DNA from: JBKHHU01 sp046539045
GTDB taxonomy: Bacteria; Planctomycetota; Phycisphaerae; SM23-33
Direction: 5' to 3'
NCBI GenBank assembly: GCA_046539045.1
Contig: JBKHHU010000033.1
Location: 1 to 23,243 of the forward strand
Length of the DNA: 23,243 nucleotides
The number at the start of each line of letters is the position of its first letter. Positions within the stretch are counted from its first letter, which is position 1. The notes beneath the pieces are model-generated. The model did not search any database, was not told the origin of the DNA, and saw only the letters and a list, made by a program, of their open reading frames with translations. Below are positions 7,123 through 13,829 of the stretch, in pieces. The translations under genes and the position numbers were made by a program.

Positions 7123-8691
7123 TTGAGCGACGAACTTCACCACGAATGCGGCGTGGCGGCACTCTATTGGCTGGATGAGCCTGTGGGCGAGGCACCCGGC
7201 GGGGCGGAGTTGTGCGGGGGCGACGTCACTCCGCTGATGCCGTCGATGCTTCTGGACCTGCAGAACCGCGGGCAGCTGGCGGCAGGTCTGACCAGCTACA
7301 GCACGCAACGTGCCCAACTGCTGGACACGTACAAGGACGTGGGCACGGTCAATGAAGCGTTCCGCATGTCGCACTCGGAGGAGTATCTGCGGATTCTCCG
7401 CGAATACGCCGGGCGGGCAGCGATCGGTCACACGCGGTACGCCACGTGCGGCGCCGAGGACGCCCGGTACGCCCAGCCGTTCGAGCGGCATCACGGCAGG
7501 CTCTGGAAGTGGTTCAGCTTCGCCTTCAACGGCAACCTTTCCAACTACATCGACCTGCGGAACCGACTGCTCAGCAAGCGCGACTATCACTTCACGCTCA
7601 ACACCGATACCGAGATGATCATGCACTCGCTGGCGTACCGCCTGCGGGGCGATAAACCCACCGAACTGGTGGATGTCATGCGTTCGCTGGCCAGGCGGTT
7701 CGACGGGGCGTACTGCATCAGCTATCTCGACGCGATGGGGCGAATGTTCGTCGCGCGCGATCCGCTGGGCCTCCGTCCGCTGTGCTACGCGGCCCAGGGC
7801 AGGCTCTTCGCCGCGGCCAGCGAGTCCGTCGCTCTGACCAACCTGGGCTTTACCGATGTGAAATGTCTCGAGCCGGGTCAGATGGCCATCGTCGAGAAAG
7901 GCAAGCTCCGTTTCGCCCGGTTCGCCGAGTCGAAGCGGCACGCCAAGTGCTTCTTCGAGTGGGTCTACTTCTCCAATGTCGGGAGCACCATCGACGGCTC
8001 CGGCGTGTACATAACCAGGGCCCGTTCGGGCGAACGTCTGGCAGCGATGGAAGACCAGCCCATCGGCGAGGATTGCGTCGTCGTGCCCGTTCCGGATACC
8101 GCCAAAGCGGCGGCAGACAGCTTCGCTTTCCACCTGAAGATCCCGTCCATGGAAGGGCTCATCCGCAATCGCTACGTCGGCAGGACGTTCATCCAGCCGG
8201 CGGGGCAGCGGAAAAACTCGGCCAAGAGCAAATATACACCGCTGTCGGACATCCTTCGGGACAAGCGGGTGTTCCTGGTGGAGGATTCGATTGTCCGGTC
8301 CACTACGCTGCGGGCCCTGGTGGGTCAGATCCGCCGGCGCGGGGGGGCGAGGGAAGTGCATGTTCGCGTCGCGTGCCCGCCGATCGTCGCCCCGTGCTTC
8401 TACGGGATCGACATGTCCACGCTGGGCGAGTTGTTCGCGCCGGAGTATGTCGGCAGCGACTATGCCGGCGTGCCCACCGAAGAGCAGTTCCGGCAGATGG
8501 CGGTAGAACTCGACGTCGACAGCCTGCGGTACCTCTCCGTGGAGGACCTGGGCCCGTGTCTGCAGATGGACGGAGAGGATCTCTGCCTGGGGTGCGTCAC
8601 CGGCAAGTACCCAAGCCGCTGGGGCAACAAGCTGATGGCCTGTGCCCTGGAGAATCTCGCGGAGGGTAAAACCGGTCGCACCTACGAATAG
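7123..8691 (+). CDS. purF: Amidophosphoribosyltransferase (PurF type), divergent subfamily
   Basis: A 522-residue enzyme expected to catalyse the first step of purine synthesis, PRPP plus glutamine to 5-phosphoribosylamine, in the cytosol. The N-terminal class II glutaminase has nucleophile C9 in HECGV after an 8-residue propeptide, HTRYAT, the NGN pair and a TDTE motif. The C-terminal phosphoribosyltransferase has NRYVGRTFIQP and the PRPP loop EDSIVRSTT (387-395). Four cysteines fit the Fe-S ligands of the B. subtilis type (C276, C425, C488, C491). Oddities are QNRGQ instead of QHRGQ, E and S replacing D and G in the PRPP loop, an N-terminal insertion of about 17 residues, and a TTG start. 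TTG was chosen because it gives the short propeptide; upstream in-frame sequence is non-conserved. A paralogue with a shifted substrate cannot be excluded. Confidence 0.88.
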   Translation: MSDELHHECGVAALYWLDEPVGEAPGGAELCGGDVTPLMPSMLLDLQNRGQLAAGLTSYSTQRAQLLDTYKDVGTVNEAFRMSHSEEYLRILREYAGRAAIGHTRYATCGAEDARYAQPFERHHGRLWKWFSFAFNGNLSNYIDLRNRLLSKRDYHFTLNTDTEMIMHSLAYRLRGDKPTELVDVMRSLARRFDGAYCISYLDAMGRMFVARDPLGLRPLCYAAQGRLFAAASESVALTNLGFTDVKCLEPGQMAIVEKGKLRFARFAESKRHAKCFFEWVYFSNVGSTIDGSGVYITRARSGERLAAMEDQPIGEDCVVVPVPDTAKAAADSFAFHLKIPSMEGLIRNRYVGRTFIQPAGQRKNSAKSKYTPLSDILRDKRVFLVEDSIVRSTTLRALVGQIRRRGGAREVHVRVACPPIVAPCFYGIDMSTLGELFAPEYVGSDYAGVPTEEQFRQMAVELDVDSLRYLSVEDLGPCLQMDGEDLCLGCVTGKYPSRWGNKLMACALENLAEGKTGRTYE

Positions 8692-8698
8692 AGGCGGC

Positions 8699-8704
8699 TA
8701 TAAT
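8699..8704 (+). promoter_or_regulatory. Perfect -10 element upstream of the flavin-reductase-like gene
   Basis: TATAAT lies 8 nt after the purF-type stop codon and 29 nt before the next ATG. No good -35 is present at 16-18 nt, so it may be weak or activator dependent. It suggests the next gene can be transcribed separately from purF. Confidence 0.35.
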
Positions 8705-8732
8705 GCGTTAACTTCTGCATAGCGAGGTTGGG

Positions 8733-9269
8733 ATGGAACGAGAGAAGTTTGAATTCGGGACGCATTACGCCAGCGTGCTTCGGGCGCTGACCACACGCGG
8801 TCTGCTCGTGGGCAGCTATGACGCATCCGGCAACGGAAACGTCATGACCATCGGCTGGGCATCCCTGGGTTCGGTCTGGGGGCTGCCGGTCTGGACGATT
8901 CTGGTCCGCCCGAGTCGCTACACGTACACCTGTATCGAGCATACCGGCTGCTTTACCGTGAACGTGCCTACCGATGCGATGACGATGGCCTGCGCCGTCT
9001 GCGGGAGCAAGTCAGGTCGGGATACCGACAAGTTCGTCGAGTGTGACCTGACGGCCGAGCGAGCCCAAAACGTGCTGGCGCCGACCGTTCAACAGTGCCC
9101 GATCGTCTACGAGTGCCGCGTGGTTCACAGCAATGACGTGCTGCTGAACAAGCTGGCCGACGAGATCCTCAAAAGCTCGTACATGAGCAACGACTTCCAT
9201 CGCGTGTACTACGGAAAAATCCTCGCAGCGTACGCCGCTCCCGACGCGGCCGATCTGCTGGCGGAATAG
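8733..9269 (+). CDS. Flavin-reductase-like FMN-binding protein
   Basis: A 178-residue protein of the flavin reductase-like (split-barrel FMN-binding) family. Supporting features are the N-terminal strand region with NVMTIGWASLGSVWGLPVW (30-48), the phosphate/flavin-contact segment RPSRYTY (53-59) with TGCFTVNVP (65-73), and SGRDTDKF (87-94), which resembles the SGRxxDKF signature of the family. Such proteins bind FMN and reduce flavin or bound substrates with NAD(P)H; the substrate cannot be predicted here. There is no signal peptide, so it is cytosolic. ATG 8733 has a GAGG site upstream. It lies 41 nt after purF on the same strand and ends 23 bp from a convergent gene. Confidence 0.85.
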   Translation: MEREKFEFGTHYASVLRALTTRGLLVGSYDASGNGNVMTIGWASLGSVWGLPVWTILVRPSRYTYTCIEHTGCFTVNVPTDAMTMACAVCGSKSGRDTDKFVECDLTAERAQNVLAPTVQQCPIVYECRVVHSNDVLLNKLADEILKSSYMSNDFHRVYYGKILAAYAAPDAADLLAE

Positions 9270-9292
9270 TCGCCCGACCGACGCCAGCCGCT

Positions 9293-11044
9293 CTACAGAT
9301 CGCTCTTGCGGATGATCCAGTCGTACCCCTGTCGGGACTGCGGCTGACCGATTTCCGGCGTCTGGCCGGTGATTTCCTGAATCGCCCATGCCGAAGCGTA
9401 CATCACCTTCGGTCCGAGCTTCCAGTCCGTCAGGTGCGTGTTGAGTTCGTCCACCGCACCGGCCGCCTTCAGCAGACCGGCAGACCGCGCCGCCTGATAG
9501 TAGATCACCGGCAGCCGGTAGTTTTTGTCCCCGAGGACCTTTTCCACCGTCTCCAGGATCTGCGTTCGGTTGCCCTCGGCGATGAGGACCGGCAGAACCT
9601 TCAGGGCGGTCGCTACCGGCGAGCCCAGTCGTTCACCGGCCAGGCGGGTAGTGGCGATATCCACCAGTCCCTCTGCCGCCTCGACCATCTTGAGGTGTCC
9701 CACCGCGTCGATGACCCGCTTGACCACGTCCTCGTCGTACTGGGCGTCCATCGGACGCGGGGTGAGTGTCTTTCGTCCCTCGACCGCGTATTTCTTCGTC
9801 AGCGCCGAGACAAGAGCAATGACTTCCTGCGGCGGGTCGGGCGGGAGCGATTCGATGACGTCGGCCAGCAGCGGCCGATCCGCCCGCAGACTCTTGATCA
9901 GCGTGATCCGCTCGTCCATGCCCGCGGAACTGTTGAGCCTGCCCAGCAGTCGGCAGCAGGCGGCTACGCTGCGTGTCCACAGATCTCTCTCCCTGTCGGT
10001 ATCGCGCAGGGGCGTCTGGCGTTGCTGCAGCAATTCGCCGAGCTTGGTGGCAGTGGCCTGCTGGACCTCCCTGCCGCCGATTTTCGCCAGCGAGTCCACG
10101 GCAGCGGCGCGTTGGTCGTCGAACTTCCCCGCCAGAGCGTCGACCAGATTATCCACCGCGTCCTTGTCGCCCAGCATCCCGGCTGCCTTGATTGCAGCCA
10201 GTCGAACGATGCTGGATTTGTCTTTCAGCGCCTTGCGTACCGGAGCGGTCCGGCCTGCGTGTCCGTAGGCGGTTACGGCCCCGGCTCGGAGCTGCGCGTT
10301 GTCGCTCTGTGGAGCGGAGTCGATCAGGTCCCTGCTGTCCTCCAAGGCGAACTTGCCCAACGCAGCGATCGCGGCAGATGCTGCGGAAACAGAGCGTGGA
10401 TCGGGCCGACCGCTGTAGCCTCGATTGGGCCCTTTAGCCACGTCGGTCAGCGCTCCGATCGGGGCGTCATTTTCAAGATAGATCGCATTGCGCGCCGCGG
10501 CTGCCTGCAAAGCAGGCGAGGAAGACCGCAGCGCCCCGCCCAGTCGCTCGGCATCGGCAGCTGTCCGGAAGTCGTTCAGCACAGCCAGGGCGGCCAGCTT
10601 CGTCGGCAGGTGATCGTGGTCCAGCACGGCAGCAACGTCACCGGCCAGCGTCCGCAGTTCATACCGACGGGTCTGCCGCAGTGCCGCATAAACCATCCGC
10701 CGGTCCTCGGCCTGCAGTGCTCCGGTCAGGACGTCTTTCGCCTTGGTCGGCTGGAGTTCGATCATCGCCTTCATCGCCGCGATGCGGACGTCCACGTCCT
10801 TGTCGCCGGTCAGCTTTCGGACGTGTTCGATGGCCAGGCGGTTGTGCGTGTCGCCCAGATCGTGGGCCACGCGGGCGCGGACGGTGGCGTCGGCGCTGTC
10901 GGCCAGTCCGACCAGCAGACGCACGTTGACCGCATCCCCGAAATTGCCGATCTGCGCATCTGCCGGCGGGGCCGCCAATTGCCCGAACACCGGACCGACC
11001 GCCACCGCCAGAAGAACGAATATACCTGCCACTGCGTTTCGCAT
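9293..11044 (-). CDS. Secreted HEAT-repeat protein
   Basis: A 583-residue exported protein with a signal peptide (about 1-21, MRNAVAGIF... to VFGQ). Most of the rest is alpha-helical HEAT-like repeats, seen as recurring units with VRxAAxxALG-type cores such as ATVRARVAHDLGD (53-65), VDVRIAAMKAMIEL (84-97) and IVRLAAIKAAGMLGD (about 283-297). HEAT solenoids are protein-binding scaffolds; no catalytic motif was seen. The ATG is preceded by AGGAGAG, an excellent ribosome-binding site. It is the last gene of the minus-strand ABC cluster, 68 nt after the permease stop with no terminator between them, so cotranscription is likely. The product may be a periplasmic partner of the exporter, which is inferred from position only. 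Confidence 0.8.
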   Translation of the reverse strand: MRNAVAGIFVLLAVAVGPVFGQLAAPPADAQIGNFGDAVNVRLLVGLADSADATVRARVAHDLGDTHNRLAIEHVRKLTGDKDVDVRIAAMKAMIELQPTKAKDVLTGALQAEDRRMVYAALRQTRRYELRTLAGDVAAVLDHDHLPTKLAALAVLNDFRTAADAERLGGALRSSSPALQAAAARNAIYLENDAPIGALTDVAKGPNRGYSGRPDPRSVSAASAAIAALGKFALEDSRDLIDSAPQSDNAQLRAGAVTAYGHAGRTAPVRKALKDKSSIVRLAAIKAAGMLGDKDAVDNLVDALAGKFDDQRAAAVDSLAKIGGREVQQATATKLGELLQQRQTPLRDTDRERDLWTRSVAACCRLLGRLNSSAGMDERITLIKSLRADRPLLADVIESLPPDPPQEVIALVSALTKKYAVEGRKTLTPRPMDAQYDEDVVKRVIDAVGHLKMVEAAEGLVDIATTRLAGERLGSPVATALKVLPVLIAEGNRTQILETVEKVLGDKNYRLPVIYYQAARSAGLLKAAGAVDELNTHLTDWKLGPKVMYASAWAIQEITGQTPEIGQPQSRQGYDWIIRKSDL

Positions 11045-11112
11045 CGGGCTCTCCTGCCTATCGCACTACAGAATCCACCGATGGCCCGGCGGACTCGACA
11101 TTCAAGATCCGG

Positions 11113-12798
11113 TCAATCCGGGTGACGCAGTTGCACAACCCGCGCCACGGACACCAGAAACATCACTGCCGTCAATACCAGCATCAGCTTCAGGTGGCTG
11201 CTCACCAGCCCGTACCGCTGCATGGGTTCGTACCCGGCTGCGTCCATCGCCACGGCCACCGGGTTGAGCATGTACACGTACCGCAGCAGCCGATCGGAGA
11301 ACAGCTCCTTCCCGATCAACGCCATCAGGCTCAGCAGCGTCATGCAGACCACCAGCGCGTATGTCCAGGCGGTGGCTGTGGCGGTTCGCTTGAACAGGCC
11401 GCTGAAGAACGTTCCCGCGGTGGCGATGAACAGAATGGTCACCCCGGTCACCTCCAGGATGCGGAGCAGGTTCAGGGCGATATTCGGGTTGAAATACAGC
11501 AGCACCAGAAGGGCGGGAATCATGGAAATCGCCAGCAGCAGCAGCGGGATGATGGCCGACTGGAACTTCCCGCTGACGACGCGCCAGCTGGGAATGGGCG
11601 TGGTCCGCATCAGGTCCCAGACACCGGTCTCCAGGTCCGAGCAGATGCTGCTGGAGGTCATCGCCGGGCCGATCAGGAGAATCAGGGCGACCATCATCGC
11701 CCCGACGGCGGTCATCGCCATCCCGACCGTATCGGCCTGTCCTTCCTGTGCCAGGGCGCCGATTCCGAACACCACCAGGAACATCAGCAGCACCGAGGCG
11801 ATCAGACAGAACCCGATCGCGCGGAGCAGCCAGTGGGCCTGCAGCATCGGACGCGTCCGGAACTCCTTGATGAGCACCGGATTCTGCCAGAACGAGATGC
11901 TGCGTTTCCTCTTCCGCGGGTCGATGATGAACATGACCGACCGGGCGTTGAACTGCCCGCGTTCGACCACTTTGAGTTTCTCTCGCGGGCGAGGCGGGGC
12001 GATCGGGCGGTGCAGCTTGTACAGCGTCCAGATCGTGGTGAAGACGATCACCAGCAGCGACTGCGGGATGAACATGACCCAGAACTCCGGCATGTTCCGG
12101 GCGCCGGTGGTGTACGGGCCGTCCGGGCTGATCAGCGAGAACATCGCCTGGATGGGGCTGAACGATGCCAGCGAGTGCAGGATGATCTGCACCGTCGGCC
12201 CGCCCTTGTGCAGCAGGTGGGCGCCGACCGGCCAGGCCGGCACGGCCACCAGGAAGCACAGCACGCCGAGCACCGCGTAGGTGACGATGATCGCCCGGAT
12301 GCTTCGGTGCATGATCGAGCTGATCAGCAGGCCGATCATGCCGAGGTAAATCGCCGTCAGCAGAAGCAGGGCGACGACGGCGAGGATTTCCGAACCGGAT
12401 ACCCCGCCCAGCAGGAACAGCATCGCCAGTGCGGGAATCCCGCTGAGGACGATCAGCAGCAGGAACGTCAGCGAACCGGCCATCTTGCCCAGCGCGATTT
12501 CCCACGGTTTCATGGACGTGGCAAACACGCTTTCGAGCGTGTGGTGTTCGCGTTCGCTGGTCAGGGCCGCGGCAGTGAACGCAGGGGCGAACAGGGCGAC
12601 CATCACCATCTGCCCGATGGCCAGGACGCGCAGGATTTCCCGTGCCTGCTGCCCGTTGAGATCCTGCAGCCCGCTTTCGGGCCAGAGCAGCCAGAAGATA
12701 GCCGCCACCACCAGCAGGAACATTCCCTGCATGGCGACGGCTTTCTTCGTCCGCAGCCCGGACAGCACTTCTTTGCGGAGAATCGGATTGACGATCAT
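11113..12798 (-). CDS. Double-length ABC-2-type transporter permease (internal duplication)
   Basis: A 561-residue polytopic inner-membrane protein with about 12 hydrophobic spans, of the ABC-2 permease type. It contains two related halves. NPILRKE (4-10) recurs as NPVLIKE (306-312). The stretch at 71-130 (APAFTAAALTSERE to ALAMLFLL) aligns with 377-436 (GPAMTSSSICSDLE to ALLVLLYF), including the IPAL core. A charged cytosolic linker (about 262-300) joins the halves. One polypeptide therefore probably supplies both membrane halves for a pair of the ATPases encoded upstream. The start codon overlaps the ATPase stop (ATGA), indicating translational coupling. The substrate is unknown; related systems export proteins, lipids or drugs. 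Confidence 0.88.
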   Translation of the reverse strand: MIVNPILRKEVLSGLRTKKAVAMQGMFLLVVAAIFWLLWPESGLQDLNGQQAREILRVLAIGQMVMVALFAPAFTAAALTSEREHHTLESVFATSMKPWEIALGKMAGSLTFLLLIVLSGIPALAMLFLLGGVSGSEILAVVALLLLTAIYLGMIGLLISSIMHRSIRAIIVTYAVLGVLCFLVAVPAWPVGAHLLHKGGPTVQIILHSLASFSPIQAMFSLISPDGPYTTGARNMPEFWVMFIPQSLLVIVFTTIWTLYKLHRPIAPPRPREKLKVVERGQFNARSVMFIIDPRKRKRSISFWQNPVLIKEFRTRPMLQAHWLLRAIGFCLIASVLLMFLVVFGIGALAQEGQADTVGMAMTAVGAMMVALILLIGPAMTSSSICSDLETGVWDLMRTTPIPSWRVVSGKFQSAIIPLLLLAISMIPALLVLLYFNPNIALNLLRILEVTGVTILFIATAGTFFSGLFKRTATATAWTYALVVCMTLLSLMALIGKELFSDRLLRYVYMLNPVAVAMDAAGYEPMQRYGLVSSHLKLMLVLTAVMFLVSVARVVQLRHPD

Positions 12799-13829
12799 GT
12801 CGTCGTCTCTCCTTCCCGGGCCGGCTCTGCCGATTCATCCAGCGTCTCGGTCATTTCGTCCGGTTCCTCATCGGTGGTGGTGATCCCGCTGATGGCCAGG
12901 TAGGCGTCTTCCAGGCTCAGCGGCACCTCGCGGAAGGTGACCACGTTCACGCCGGTGGAGACGAGCTTCTGCAGCAGGGCGGACATGGCTTCGTCGTCGC
13001 CCTTGAACTTGAAGCGGACAATGCCCGTATTCGCCTCGGAATCATCCACCTTTCGGCACTGCGGATCGTCGTTCAGCAGTTTGACCGCGTCGGTCAGCGG
13101 CCCGACGCAGCGGACCTCCATCAGGCGATCGCGCGCCAGTTCGCCCAGAACCTTGTTGATCGGCCCGTAGGTCCGCAGGTTGCCCTGATGGATGATGCCG
13201 ATGGAATCGCAGATGGCCGCCAGTTCAGGAAGGATGTGGCTGGATACCAGCAGCGTTTTCCCGTCGTCGGCGAGGCGCCGCAGCAGGTTTCGCATCTGGA
13301 CGCGGGCGTGCGGGTCCAGTCCGCTGGCAGGTTCGTCCAGCAGCAGCACCTGCGGGTCGTGCATCAGCGTCCGGGCAATGCCCACGCGCTGCTTCATGCC
13401 CTTGGACAGCGTGTCCACGAAGCGGTCCCGCATGTACTCTGCCTCGGTGATCTCGAGCACGTAGTCCAGACGTTTCTTCCGCTCCTTGCGGGGGATCTTG
13501 AACGCCGCCCCGAAAAAATCCAGGTACTCCCAGACGCGCATCTGGTCGTACACGCCGAAGGCGTCCGGCATGTAGCCCACGAGCTTCTTGATCTCGTCCC
13601 GTCCGGAGGCGACGTCCACTCCGCAGATGGTGGCGCTTCCGCTGCTGGCGGTAAGCAGACCGGCCAGGATGCGGATGGTGGTGGTCTTGCCCGCTCCGTT
13701 GTGCCCGATGTAACCGAATACGTGGGCGCGGGGGATCTCCAGGTTCAGGTTGTTCAGGGCGACCAGGCTTTCGTACTCCTTGGTCAGACCTTCGCAACGG
13801 ACGACGATTTCACTGCTGTTTGCACTCAC
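12795..13829 (-). CDS. ABC transporter ATP-binding protein
   Basis: A 344-residue ATPase of the ABC-2/CcmA-GldA type that should power the adjacent permease. Walker A is GHNGAGKTT (42-50), the signature region LSKGMKQ (141-147), Walker B VLLLDEP (161-167), and the switch His is H198 in SSHIL. The C-terminal 120 residues are an extra domain (about 225-320), as in many ABC-2 ATPases, followed by an acidic tail. The start is GTG at 13829-13827; it overlaps the TGA of the upstream gene (GTGA), has AAGGA upstream and leaves a normal N-terminus, whereas earlier in-frame codons lie inside the neighbouring gene. The stop overlaps the permease start. Confidence 0.93.
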   Translation of the reverse strand: MSANSSEIVVRCEGLTKEYESLVALNNLNLEIPRAHVFGYIGHNGAGKTTTIRILAGLLTASSGSATICGVDVASGRDEIKKLVGYMPDAFGVYDQMRVWEYLDFFGAAFKIPRKERKKRLDYVLEITEAEYMRDRFVDTLSKGMKQRVGIARTLMHDPQVLLLDEPASGLDPHARVQMRNLLRRLADDGKTLLVSSHILPELAAICDSIGIIHQGNLRTYGPINKVLGELARDRLMEVRCVGPLTDAVKLLNDDPQCRKVDDSEANTGIVRFKFKGDDEAMSALLQKLVSTGVNVVTFREVPLSLEDAYLAISGITTTDEEPDEMTETLDESAEPAREGETTT

